Origin: Facklamia sp964471435
GTDB taxonomy: Bacteria; Bacillota; Bacilli; Lactobacillales; Aerococcaceae
Assembly (NCBI GenBank): GCA_964471435.1
Contig: CAYYGA010000007.1
Span: 1 to 50,332 of the forward strand
DNA length: 50,332 nucleotides
Direction of reading: 5' to 3'
Shown: one piece after another, positions 26,004 through 33,994 of the stretch
How positions within the stretch are numbered: the first letter of the stretch is position 1
Layout: the number at the start of each line of letters is the position of its first letter
Program-made: the position numbers and the translations under genes
Notes under the pieces: generated by a model
Seen by the model: only the letters and a program-made list of their open reading frames with translations
What the model was told of the DNA's origin: nothing
Database searches by the model: none

Positions 26004-26032
26004 AGTATATTAGGCCAAGATTAAAATGTCAA
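26004..26032 (-). promoter_or_regulatory. Consensus promoter of the T-box leader
   Basis: TTGACA (26027-26032), a 17-base spacer and TATACT (26004-26009) on the minus strand. Confidence 0.88.
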
Positions 26033-26141
26033 GCCTTAAATGATAAAATCTTCTATTTTTTAATTTATTACTCATTATTACGGACTGCAGAGTCCTCTTT
26101 GAGAAAAAGCAAAAATTTTACCCTGAACCCAAGCTTAAATA

Positions 26142-26954
26142 CTACAAGCTTTGGATGACTTCTCGGTCTTCTTCAGTTAATTCGAAATCAAAGATATCGA
26201 TACCTTCAGCCTGGCGTTCTTTGTTGTGAGACTTTGGAATGACGATCACATCACGCTCGATTTGGTAGCGGAGAAGCACCTGGGCGAAACTTTTGTCGTA
26301 TTTTGCTCCAATTTCTTCCAGCTTTTCTTTTGCTGAAGGGTTATCTTTAACTCCTGCTAGAGGTGACCAGGCAACACTGGCGATATCGTGAGATTGATTA
26401 TAAGCAATCAGCTCATCATTCCATTTACCTGCATGACTTTCAATTTGGTTGGCAGCCGGGGTAATATCCCCGTGTTCTATTAGATAATCCAACAGTTTTT
26501 CATCAAAATTAGACACTCCAATTGCTTTGAAAATACCTTTTTCATAATATTCTTCTAAGACACGCCAAGCCTCTAAGATTTCTTCCTGGTTATCCCAAGG
26601 ATGATGAATGAGAAAAAGGTCAATGTAATCCGTTTTTAAAGCTTTTAAACTTTTTGCAATTTCTTCATGTGCCCAGTCACTGCCAAAATAGCCTTTACTG
26701 GTTTGTAATTTAGAGGTGATGAAAAACTCTTCCCGGTCAATTCCTGATTTTTCAATCGCTTCACCGACTACAATTTCTGTACGGTAACTTTGTGCTGTAT
26801 CAAAATGGCGGTAACCATTTTCAATCGCCCAGTCCATTTCCTGCGTGTCCCCTCGCAATTCTTCATTGTAGGAATTATCCTTTTTACCAAAAGTATTAGT
26901 ACCAGACCCGACAACTGGTATAAAAACTCCATTATTTAATTTGATTTTTTTCAT
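26142..26954 (-). CDS. Aldo/keto reductase
   Basis: NADPH-dependent oxidoreductase with a TIM barrel. All tetrad residues are visible: Asp52 and Tyr57 in HFDTAQSYRTE, Lys82 in TSKLQ, His117 in FLIHHPW. NADP-binding motifs VIPKSHNKER and QVLLRYQ are near the C-terminus; family signature GVSNFD is at about 150. The 270-residue length is normal for the bacterial 2,5-diketo-gluconate reductase-like group; the substrate cannot be named. AAAGGAGG precedes the ATG. It stands alone between the T-box operon and the paralogous secreted-protein genes. Confidence 0.93.
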   Translation of the reverse strand: MKKIKLNNGVFIPVVGSGTNTFGKKDNSYNEELRGDTQEMDWAIENGYRHFDTAQSYRTEIVVGEAIEKSGIDREEFFITSKLQTSKGYFGSDWAHEEIAKSLKALKTDYIDLFLIHHPWDNQEEILEAWRVLEEYYEKGIFKAIGVSNFDEKLLDYLIEHGDITPAANQIESHAGKWNDELIAYNQSHDIASVAWSPLAGVKDNPSAKEKLEEIGAKYDKSFAQVLLRYQIERDVIVIPKSHNKERQAEGIDIFDFELTEEDREVIQSL

Positions 26955-27042
26955 TTTATTGCGGCCTCCTTTAGGCTGTTAATCTATTTTGAGTGTAAGC
27001 TAAATGGTTTTAAATGTCACTTGAAATGCAAGTTTGATATTT

Positions 27043-27142
27043 NNNNNNNNNNNNNNNNNNNNNNNNNNNNNNNNNNNNNNNNNNNNNNNNNNNNNNNNNN
27101 NNNNNNNNNNNNNNNNNNNNNNNNNNNNNNNNNNNNNNNNNN
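27043..27142. other. Assembly gap (100 N)
   Basis: Run of 100 N in the 26955-27281 intergenic interval. No gene is seen on either flank, but one could be hidden in the gap. Confidence 0.99.
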
Positions 27143-27198
27143 GAGTGAGTGGATAGCCGGAAAAAGCAGTGATGCTTGACTCCTAATGGACGGCAGAC

Positions 27199-27271
27199 AA
27201 AAAGACCCTACCCATTTTTTGGATAAAGTCTTTAATTCATACAGTATTTTTCTATAGTTTCTGGTCTTTTT
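27199..27271 (-). terminator. Possible terminator after the 284-aa secreted-protein gene
   Basis: AAAAAGACC (27199-27207) and GGTCTTTTT (27263-27271) can pair, with a shorter AAAGTCTTT element inside the loop. It begins 10 bases beyond the stop at 27282. The loop is long, so confidence is low. Confidence 0.4.
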
Positions 27272-27281
27272 ATAAAAATTA

Positions 27282-28136
27282 TTATTGTACTTGATATAAT
27301 TGATTTGGAACATTATTCACCAATGTCAGGTAATAGTAGCCTGTGAAGCTGTATTGAAGCAGCTCGTTGAAAGTAACGGTCATACCGGTATAAAGGGTAT
27401 CATTCATGACGACGACCATACCGCCTTCGCTGATACCGCCAGCTTCTGGTGGTGTGATAGGGAATCCGACGACATACACAAATTCATCACTTACCATTAT
27501 TTGACCCAGGCCATAGATTTCTAAATTATCCACATCGAAAAGTGTATCTACAACTTGACCGGTATCAAATAAGTTAGCCACTTCTTCGCGCGGGGCGGAT
27601 CTTTGAGACTGGAAGTTAAGGGACATTGAGGAAAGCCCTGAGAAAACGAGGTAATCATCAACAAAATAAAAATCGATGTTGGCCCAGTCTTCAATAGTGG
27701 TTTCAGGATTGATATCCCCTTCATCTGCACGATAAATATAAGATATTAAAGAAACACCATTATCATAGCGATCTTCAAATACTTCTACATCGCCGAAATT
27801 ATAAACAAAACCATTTAAAACTTCAGAATAAGTTGAACCTAATACAAATGTATCGAGATCGGAAAACATAAATTTGTCTTCAATTTGTAAATAGTCTTCA
27901 AAGGCAATATCCAACACTTCATTATTTTGACTGTAAGTGGACATCATTTCGATAGCCCAGACGGGCAGTAAATTGGATTCTACAAATTCCTCTTCTTCAA
28001 TGGCTGAACCCCAACCTCTACTAGGTAATGCATTAAAATCTTCCTGCGCCACTGCTACTAAACCTGCTACCATTACATTCGACACTAGAAATAGAGCAAA
28101 AATACTCGACGTCAGCAACTTAATTAACTTTTTCAT
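27282..28136 (-). CDS. Secreted protein of unknown function, paralogue 1
   Basis: A 284-residue exported protein with a signal peptide (1-31, cut after VAVA) and no lipobox, sortase motif or second membrane helix. The mature part has no domain I recognise. It is a clear paralogue of the next gene upstream: shared blocks include SQNN..LDIAFEDY, YLQIEDKF, GSTY..VL..F.Y, VSLISYIYRADEGDINPE, IEDWA.I.FYFV and SSMSL.F. It is rich in acidic and aromatic residues, with no Cys in the mature part, which suggests a beta-rich binding domain (inference). AGGGAGG precedes the ATG. Confidence 0.7.
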   Translation of the reverse strand: MKKLIKLLTSSIFALFLVSNVMVAGLVAVAQEDFNALPSRGWGSAIEEEEFVESNLLPVWAIEMMSTYSQNNEVLDIAFEDYLQIEDKFMFSDLDTFVLGSTYSEVLNGFVYNFGDVEVFEDRYDNGVSLISYIYRADEGDINPETTIEDWANIDFYFVDDYLVFSGLSSMSLNFQSQRSAPREEVANLFDTGQVVDTLFDVDNLEIYGLGQIMVSDEFVYVVGFPITPPEAGGISEGGMVVVMNDTLYTGMTVTFNELLQYSFTGYYYLTLVNNVPNQLYQVQ

Positions 28137-28241
28137 CTGAGACGCCTCCCTTTTTATCTTAAGTCAATTATAATGGAAAGGCTTCCATTCACAAAGTAAT
28201 TAAGCTCAGAAAATCGTATTATTTCAAATAAATAAAAAATA

Positions 28242-28270
28242 ACCCCTCTAAAAATGATGTTTTAAAGGGA
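28242..28270 (-). terminator. Terminator between the two secreted-protein genes
   Basis: Stem CCCTTTAAAA / TTTTTAGAGGG with a five-base loop, then a T-rich tract on the minus strand, about 40 bases past the stop at 28308. Confidence 0.65.
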
Positions 28271-28307
28271 TTAAGGGTAAAATATATAATTTAATTATTA
28301 ACCAGCA

Positions 28308-29390
28308 TTATTCGGTGTCTTGTGAAATTTGCTCAGTTTCGTTTGCTTGAGTTTGACTTTCTTCTGTTTCCGGCTGAACTGTTTGAACTTCACTTTCTTC
28401 TATTTCAAGATTATTGTCGGCAGGTGCATCCTGCTCAGCTGGCATAAATACATTATTGGGTACCATTTGAATTAATAAAACATACATAACCGCTGAATAG
28501 CCGACAGCTTCTACATCTTCTAAAGTAACGGTATTAGCTGCCATAACCTGTTCGTCATTTACAACGAGTAAGCCGCCGCCAAAATCAGCTCCACTAAAAA
28601 CAGGCATGCCTAAGCTGTAAACAAACTCTCCACCCGCCAGTACCTGGCCAAAAGCATTCAATTCGAATTGGCTGTCATCTGCTAAACTACCGACAGTTGC
28701 AGTTTGATCCACCCAATTATTCACTGTTTCAATCGGAAGTGCATTCTCTTCATTGAATCCTAAAGACATGGTTGAAAGGCTGGAATAAACTAAAATATCC
28801 GTTACAAAATAAAATTCAATCATGGCCCAGTCTTCAATGTCGCGCTCGGGATTTAATTCTCCTTCTTCAGCTGTATATAAAAAGGAAACTACCGATAAGC
28901 CGATATCACTTGTTTCTTCCATGATTTCAACATTTTCGTGTGTATAAGTAAAATTATCCAGCACAAAGTCATAAGTTGAGCCTTCGCCCAATTCGATAAT
29001 GTCTAAGTAATCAAACTTATCTTCAATTTGCTGGTAGTCTTGGTAAGCTACTGCCAACATCGTATTATTTTGACTTTTTTCATCCATCAAAAGATTCAGC
29101 CATTGAGGAATAAAACCGTCTTCCTCCAAGTTTTCTTCTTCCAGACTGCTAGTTTCTTCCTGTTCTCTTTCTTCTAAAGTCGAGTTTTTCTGACTGCTTT
29201 CTTCTTCAGTCTCTTCTTCAGTTTCTATTTCTTCAGTGGACTCACTGCCAAATTCAATGGCTTCATCGATTAAATATTCACCGTTATTACTATTAGATTG
29301 AGCTGAAATGTGAAGAGGCTGCCATCCCTGTGTCAGTCCCAGGGTGAGGACAAGTAAAAATGCTCCCAGCTTGTATTTGATTTTTTTCAC
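28308..29390 (-). CDS. Secreted protein of unknown function, paralogue 2, with acidic linker and tail
   Basis: A 360-residue exported protein: signal peptide (about 1-30), a Glu/Ser-rich linker (about 50-92), a ~190-residue domain homologous to the neighbouring paralogue (from FIPQWLNLLMDEKSQNN to about 305), and a second acidic Gln/Glu-rich tail. There is no cell-wall anchor motif. The start is GTG at 29388-29390 after AGGAGGAG; a TTG one codon earlier overlaps the spacer. The linkers make this copy longer. The paralogues are separated by a terminator, so they are probably transcribed separately after a tandem duplication. Function is unknown. Confidence 0.7.
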   Translation of the reverse strand: MKKIKYKLGAFLLVLTLGLTQGWQPLHISAQSNSNNGEYLIDEAIEFGSESTEEIETEEETEEESSQKNSTLEEREQEETSSLEEENLEEDGFIPQWLNLLMDEKSQNNTMLAVAYQDYQQIEDKFDYLDIIELGEGSTYDFVLDNFTYTHENVEIMEETSDIGLSVVSFLYTAEEGELNPERDIEDWAMIEFYFVTDILVYSSLSTMSLGFNEENALPIETVNNWVDQTATVGSLADDSQFELNAFGQVLAGGEFVYSLGMPVFSGADFGGGLLVVNDEQVMAANTVTLEDVEAVGYSAVMYVLLIQMVPNNVFMPAEQDAPADNNLEIEESEVQTVQPETEESQTQANETEQISQDTE

Positions 29391-29493
29391 CAAATCTCCT
29401 CCTGTTATATGGTATGAATTTATAGATTAAATTTCATCTACAGTATAGCAGATAATCCATTTTATAATAGATTTTATTAACTAAAGATTAGAA

Positions 29494-29568
29494 AAAGTCT
29501 TATCCAGAGAATAGGAAATTCTTTCATCTGTGATAAGACTTTCAGCTGTTCTTTTAGTTTAAACAGCT
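29494..29568. terminator. Two hairpins between the LLM gene and paralogue 2
   Basis: AAAGTCTTATC / GATAAGACTTT (29494-29542) is followed by AGCTGTT / AACAGCT (29544-29568). They lie downstream of the minus-strand LLM oxidoreductase stop at 29590. Confidence 0.65.
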
Positions 29569-29589
29569 CTGCAATCAGTTATTCAATTT

Positions 29590-30423
29590 TTAGACTTTAT
29601 CAAAGATTTGAGCGAGCAGCTTATAGGATTTTATTTTATCTTCCAGGTGGTAGATCGGCATATAAGCCATAATTTCATCCAAGCCGTAATGTTCTATTTC
29701 TTCGGCTAAAATACTTTCTACTTGAGCCGGTGTCCCTTTGATTAAGAAACGCTTATCATATTTTGATTGAATAATGTCTTTTGCTTCTGCTGGTATCTCA
29801 AGCTTTTGAGCTTTTTCGGGGTCCATTAAACGCATGGCATTGCTGTAAAGATTGGAAATCTCAGCCGGCTTGGCGATGTAATCTGCTTCTTCTTGTGAAT
29901 CAGCTAAAATAATAATATAAGATGCCATCACTTTCGGCTTATCGAAAAATTCACTCGGTTTAAAGCTGTCGCGGTAAGCTTGAAAGACTTCCGGTTCGGT
30001 TTCAATACCAAAGAATTTGGCAAAGGAATAGCCTAAACCCATCTCACCTGAGTGCATGGCGGATTGTCCTGAAGAACCTAACATCCAGGGCTGAATTAAA
30101 TTNNNNNNNNNNNNNNNNNNNNNNNNNNNNNNNNNNNNNNNNNNNNNNNNNNNNNNNNNNNNNNNNNNNNNNNNNNNNNNNNNNNNNNNNNNNNNNNNNN
30201 NNCCTGTTCCTAAACGAATCTTGTCGGTAACAGCTGCCAAATAAGCAATCAAAATTTCCGGTGTCGACGAGGCTGCCGAATCAATTCCATGATGTTCCGA
30301 CGCCCAATAGCGGTGATAGTTAAAACTTTCCACCGCCTTAGCCAGCTCAATCGTCTCCTGGTATTTTTCCTGTGTGGTTTGATGTTCATTTAAAGGCAAA
30401 ATATCATGTACGCCTAACTCCAT
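29590..30423 (-). CDS. Luciferase-like (LLM) flavin oxidoreductase, interrupted by gap
   Basis: Flavin-dependent monooxygenase-like protein of the MsnO8-type group. The N-terminal part has the typical HRYWASEHH and SSTPEILIAYLAAVT; after the gap come PWMLGSSGQSAMHSGEMGLGYSFAKFF, GTPAQVESILAEEI and a C-terminal helix. Only about 245 residues are present against a usual 325-335, so some 80-90 codons (about 250 bp) are probably hidden. The substrate is unknown. GGAGGAG precedes the ATG. It is a single gene between paralogue 2 and the ArAE protein gene. Confidence 0.85.
   Translation of the reverse strand: MELGVHDILPLNEHQTTQEKYQETIELAKAVESFNYHRYWASEHHGIDSAASSTPEILIAYLAAVTDKIRLGTXXXXXXXXXXXXXXXXXXXXXXXXXXXXXXXXXXNLIQPWMLGSSGQSAMHSGEMGLGYSFAKFFGIETEPEVFQAYRDSFKPSEFFDKPKVMASYIIILADSQEEADYIAKPAEISNLYSNAMRLMDPEKAQKLEIPAEAKDIIQSKYDKRFLIKGTPAQVESILAEEIEHYGLDEIMAYMPIYHLEDKIKSYKLLAQIFDKV
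30103..30202. other. Assembly gap (100 N) inside the LLM gene
   Basis: Run of 100 N. Family length suggests that about 250 bp are really missing (inference). Confidence 0.99.
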
Positions 30424-30550
30424 CTAATCTCCTCCATTTTCTACCTCTTTATTATATCAACAATCCCTAAGCTTACCAAGATAAGCACTTTTTTAAAAAG
30501 GGATACCCCTAAATTAGCTTTGTGAAAGAAGTTGGATTTCAGTCTGTGGA

Positions 30551-31060
30551 CTATTTTGCCCTCTTTTTACTTTGTTTCTTTTGATAATTATTAGGTAATA
30601 CTCGGTTCACCACAATGGCAACCAATACGCCGACTGCCGTACTCAAGAGTCGGGTCACTGCATAAGTCAACTGGTTATCAACCGGGATATTAAAAAAAAT
30701 AATCAACATAGTAGCCGTCCCTACCACGACCCCCCGGTCTAGTTTGAGACGGACTGCCAAAGGAATAAACACCATCATAGCTAAAGGAACCACTGCTAAT
30801 AAAATGTAATCTTGTCCTGACGAGATAGGAAAGAGGAAAATAAAGAGCATGGTCACTAAACTAGCTAGTAAGATCCCTATAATCCGACCGGTTCCGTAAT
30901 AAATACTTGACTGCATATCTTGTCGGATAGTAAAAATTGCCGCAATACTGGCTAATACCGGACTGTCGTTAAAGAGAAAAAAGTATAACAAAATACATAT
31001 AAATACTGCTACCGAACTTTTAAAAGTACGCAATCCAATATGAAACCCCAGGAAATCCAT
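30551..31060 (-). CDS. Aromatic acid exporter-like (ArAE/FUSC) membrane protein
   Basis: A 169-residue integral membrane protein with about five helices and a basic C-terminal tail (NYQKKQSKKRAK). The pattern GLRTFKSSVAVFICILLYFFL, SSIYYGTGRIIGILLASLV and TRLLSTAVGVLVAIVVNRVLP fits the short N-terminal ArAE_1/DUF939 unit. It lacks the cytoplasmic C-terminal domain of full-length family members. The start is ATG at 31060 after AAAGGAG; an upstream in-frame start has no site. It follows lrgB by 86 bases and may be in the same message. Confidence 0.75.
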   Translation of the reverse strand: MDFLGFHIGLRTFKSSVAVFICILLYFFLFNDSPVLASIAAIFTIRQDMQSSIYYGTGRIIGILLASLVTMLFIFLFPISSGQDYILLAVVPLAMMVFIPLAVRLKLDRGVVVGTATMLIIFFNIPVDNQLTYAVTRLLSTAVGVLVAIVVNRVLPNNYQKKQSKKRAK

Positions 31061-31146
31061 TTCAGTCCACTCCTTTTTACTCTCGAGTCTTCTTCTGTTT
31101 TCCATTGACGCTCTTTCAAAACTTTCAAAGCTTTATAACATGTCTA

Positions 31147-31845
31147 CTACATTCCTAATAAAAACTGCTGGACTAAAGGTGCCAAGGCAACTGTTAAAAC
31201 TCCTGTTAATACGATTGATAAACCTGACATGGCTCCTTGGACTTCACCTATTTCAATCGCTTTAGCCGTCCCCATTCCATGGGTGGCCAAACCGATCGCA
31301 ATCCCCTGAGCTACGGGGTCGGTTATTTTAAAAAGTTTTAACAGCGGCTCAATAATTATAAAACCCATCACACCGGTAATGACCACTAAGGCTACTGTTA
31401 AAGGAACAATCCCTCCCAAGGATTCAGTGATTTCAACCGCTATGGCGGTGGTGGTCGACTTAGGAAAGAGTGTGCCAAATAAACTGGCATCATAAGAAAA
31501 AAGAAAAGAAAAAACTAATACAATGATTGTGTGCATCAAGACACCGAAAAAAATCCCGGTTAAAATGGCTTTCACATTTTCTTTTAAATAGTCAAAGTTT
31601 TTCTCCAATAAAATAGCCAGTGAAACGGTCGTCGGAGTGATGAAAAAGGATAAATAACGTCCTGAATCCTGATACACTTCATAAGGTATATCAAAAAATA
31701 AAAGCAAGGCGATGATTATAATGATGGAAAAGAGGAGTGGATTAAGCAAAGGCGATTTGATCTTTTTCTGAATGTGATCGATTAAAACATAGATGCCCAA
31801 AGATAAACTAAGCCACAAATACGGACTGCTTAAGAGTGCTTCTAT
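31147..31845 (-). CDS. lrgB: LrgB/CidB-family membrane protein, apparently starting at ATA
   Basis: Holin-associated membrane protein of murein-hydrolase control, now also linked to pyruvate transport with LrgA. The protein has about nine membrane segments and the family motif LFPKSTTTAIAVEITESLGG, plus GLATHGMGTAKAIEIGEVQGAMSGL (cited in parts). Homology places the start at xEALLSSPYLWLSL. That codon is ATA (31843-31845), 8 bases after AGGAGG and overlapping the lrgA stop. The first conventional codon (TTG at 31816-31818) has no ribosome site and would shorten the first helix. ATA could be ATG with a base-calling error. Length is 232 from ATA. Confidence 0.88.
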   Translation of the reverse strand: MEALLSSPYLWLSLSLGIYVLIDHIQKKIKSPLLNPLLFSIIIIIALLLFFDIPYEVYQDSGRYLSFFITPTTVSLAILLEKNFDYLKENVKAILTGIFFGVLMHTIIVLVFSFLFSYDASLFGTLFPKSTTTAIAVEITESLGGIVPLTVALVVITGVMGFIIIEPLLKLFKITDPVAQGIAIGLATHGMGTAKAIEIGEVQGAMSGLSIVLTGVLTVALAPLVQQFLLGM

Positions 31846-32255
31846 TTTTCTCCCCTCCTATCTTCAGTTTCTGGTGTGGCGCTTCCATATTTTTTACCAA
31901 GTTGTTGATTGCGGGCGTTCAATGCTTGGATTAACCGGCCCACTAAACCAATTAAGACAACAACGCTGACAAAAACTATAATTAAATACTGCCACCATAA
32001 ATCTGCAAACAAGTCCAAGTTAGTCATCAACCCTACTCCGGAAGGGACAAAGAGGAAGGCCATATTAGAGGTTAAAAAGTTTCCAACATCTTCCACCTGT
32101 TCCAGCTTAATTATTTTATAATGTAGGGCTAAAAACAAGAGAACCATTCCAATAACAGAAGCTGGAATGGCGACAAAAGGTTGAATTACTATGGATAACA
32201 CTTCTCCTAAAAGTGAAAAGAAGATAACCCAAAATAGTTGACTTACAATACGCAT
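31842..32255 (-). CDS. lrgA: LrgA/CidA-family holin-like protein
   Basis: A 137-residue membrane protein with four helices and the LrgA pattern (LSIVIQPFVAIPASVIGMVLLFLAL; FLTSNMAFLFVPSGVGLM), and a charged C-terminal tail. It forms a complex with LrgB that tunes autolysis or moves pyruvate. Its end contains the lrgB ribosome site and its stop overlaps the proposed lrgB start. AGGAG precedes the ATG. It follows the TM2-protein gene by 37 bases. No LytSR-type two-component genes are in the window. Confidence 0.9.
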   Translation of the reverse strand: MRIVSQLFWVIFFSLLGEVLSIVIQPFVAIPASVIGMVLLFLALHYKIIKLEQVEDVGNFLTSNMAFLFVPSGVGLMTNLDLFADLWWQYLIIVFVSVVVLIGLVGRLIQALNARNQQLGKKYGSATPETEDRRGEK

Positions 32256-32292
32256 ATACTACTCCTAATCCACATTTATACATCTTTGAAGA

Positions 32293-33444
32293 CTAACTAT
32301 GCTGATCATAATACTCTGTAATTTTTTGTAAAATCTCCTCCGGTAATAATGAAGCAAGCATCTGAAGATCAAAATCAGCATTTAAATGACTTTTATCTAC
32401 AAATTGATTAAATAAAATATTTTCAGATAAATTAACTAAAGACTGCAGGACTAACTTCATCGGCGGGTTGACTTTGTTATGCTGAAAAAAAGCTACTAAG
32501 TAAGCATAATCCGGATCAGCCAGTAATTGATGGTCAGCTGCCAGACCTTCACCGACTTTATTGATAAAGTTTTTAAAATGCTTCAGCAGTTCTTTTTTAG
32601 TAGCAGGCTGATTCCACAGCTCCCCTTCAGGAACTTTCACTGCATTTAAAGCTGCTAGATGCGTTGGATATAAATCCAATTCTTGAATGACTGCCTCATC
32701 GATTTTCAAGGACTGACTCGGTTCATTCCCCAGATGATGATTTTCTTTTTCAATTTTTTCTTCAATCCGTTCTTCAAAGGCCTCAACTCGGGGTGATACT
32801 TTATTTTGAGGTTGAGATGAAGCGACTCTATTTGAAGTACTTGCTTTTTCATCATGGATTACAACGGATGAAGAAGCTTTTCCTTTTTTCTTAAAATGAA
32901 TACGATTCTCATCACTTGTTATTTTTTGAAAGTCTGCTCTATCTTCAAGTGTGGTCCATTGATCAGCGGTTTTTATTTTAGTCGGGCTATCTTTTTCAAG
33001 ACGAGGAAAGGATGCAGCAGATGCAGGGGTCAGTTCACGCTCAACCTCTGCTTTAGCTTGACGTCCTGCACGGCGCAGAGGCGGTAAGTCTTCTCCCACT
33101 TCTTCCAAGGGGCGCGTAGTTGAAACCAGCTCTACTTCTTGGGCGGTTTCAAGGCGTGGACGACGGTGTACTCCCATCATTCCCATTACAAAATAGATCA
33201 AGGCTTGGAAGACAAACCAGAGTGCCCAGCCGATAAGGTAGTACCAAGACTGGGTAAAGCCTAAATAGCCCATTACACCTGTAATTAAAAGAATTAAAAT
33301 AAAGCGTAAGTCATGCTTCATATAGAAGCGGTGGTAGCCTACGATGCCTGCAATCAAGCAGAGAAATCCGGCAAAAAAGGGACTTTTTTCCTGCTGCCTG
33401 AATTCTTCAGCTGAAATAAAAATAGTATTAAATAATGTTTTCAT
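32293..33444 (-). CDS. TM2-domain protein with long charged cytoplasmic region
   Basis: A 383-residue protein. A TM2-type membrane part (about 25-95: KSPFFAGFLCLIAGIVGYHRFYMKHDL, cited by its core GIVGYHRFYMKHD) is followed by a long Lys/Glu/Ser-rich disordered region (about 105-245) and a compact helical C-terminal domain (about 250-383) that I do not recognise. Two adjacent ATG codons follow AGAGGG; the second (33442-33444) has better spacing. It heads a minus-strand run with lrgA, lrgB and perhaps the ArAE gene, so a link with envelope integrity is possible but not shown. Confidence 0.7.
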   Translation of the reverse strand: MKTLFNTIFISAEEFRQQEKSPFFAGFLCLIAGIVGYHRFYMKHDLRFILILLITGVMGYLGFTQSWYYLIGWALWFVFQALIYFVMGMMGVHRRPRLETAQEVELVSTTRPLEEVGEDLPPLRRAGRQAKAEVERELTPASAASFPRLEKDSPTKIKTADQWTTLEDRADFQKITSDENRIHFKKKGKASSSVVIHDEKASTSNRVASSQPQNKVSPRVEAFEERIEEKIEKENHHLGNEPSQSLKIDEAVIQELDLYPTHLAALNAVKVPEGELWNQPATKKELLKHFKNFINKVGEGLAADHQLLADPDYAYLVAFFQHNKVNPPMKLVLQSLVNLSENILFNQFVDKSHLNADFDLQMLASLLPEEILQKITEYYDQHS

Positions 33445-33519
33445 CATCAACCCTCTTTATCTTGTATTATTTAACTGTTTAAGAATATTCTATACTTGTA
33501 TCTTTTATATCTTGCTTCT

Positions 33520-33549
33520 ATTATAACAATATTTTTATAATTTTCTCAA
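33520..33549 (-). promoter_or_regulatory. Promoter of the TM2-lrgAB cluster
   Basis: The minus strand has TTGAGA (33544-33549), an 18-base spacer, and TATAAT (33520-33525) preceded by TG (extended -10). Confidence 0.75.
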
Positions 33550-33622
33550 TCATTTTTAATCTTAGGAAAAGGGTTGGAGAAAATAATGGTAAAGCTTTTT
33601 ACGCTTAATCCAGGCTAACTAC

Positions 33623-33810
33623 AGAATCTTCCAGAAAATATAATCTTTAATTACCGCGAAACGTCCTTCAACTCCTCCTGTCGGTCGGAGTTTCCAGACT
33701 TCATCTGCTAGAGAGTGCCTAAGTTCTAGCTAAAGCTTTCACTAAGGCACTCTAAGCTGCGCAGATGATTCTAAAGCGGTGATTAAAGATTATTTTTTCT
33801 TCCAGATTCT
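33623..33810 (-). repeat. Hairpin repeat element, copy B
   Basis: Full-length copy in the opposite orientation to copy A, with a core at 33650-33783 (also 134 bases). The arms ATTAAAGATTATTTTTTCTTCCAGATT and its near complement (each cited by its inner half, ATTAAAGATTAT) differ from those of copy A, yet remain self-complementary. In the core, GTGGC/GCCAC of copy A is GTGCC/GGCAC here, a compensated pair. It lies in the 33445-33994 interval between the TM2 gene and the ABC exporter end, which holds no gene. Confidence 0.8.
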
Positions 33811-33892
33811 TTGTAAGTGGGAGTTAATTTTTTAAGTACAATCTATTTTACAAATCATTTAAATTTCATAATCCTTATCACCCGGGTGAATC

Positions 33893-33953
33893 AAAAAAGC
33901 CCTTCACTCAGTTAAAAGACAGCTCCCTGTCTCCAACTGAGTGAAGAGCTTTT
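33893..33953 (-). terminator. Terminator after the ABC exporter operon
   Basis: Long stem with arms AGCCCTTCACTCAGTT and AACTGAGTGAAGAGCT, an inner GACAG/CTGTC pair, and A/T tracts on both sides. It lies 41 bases beyond the stop at 33995. Confidence 0.85.
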
Positions 33954-33994
33954 AAATTTAATCTTATATTATTTTCGAGCTGACTATTTTATCT

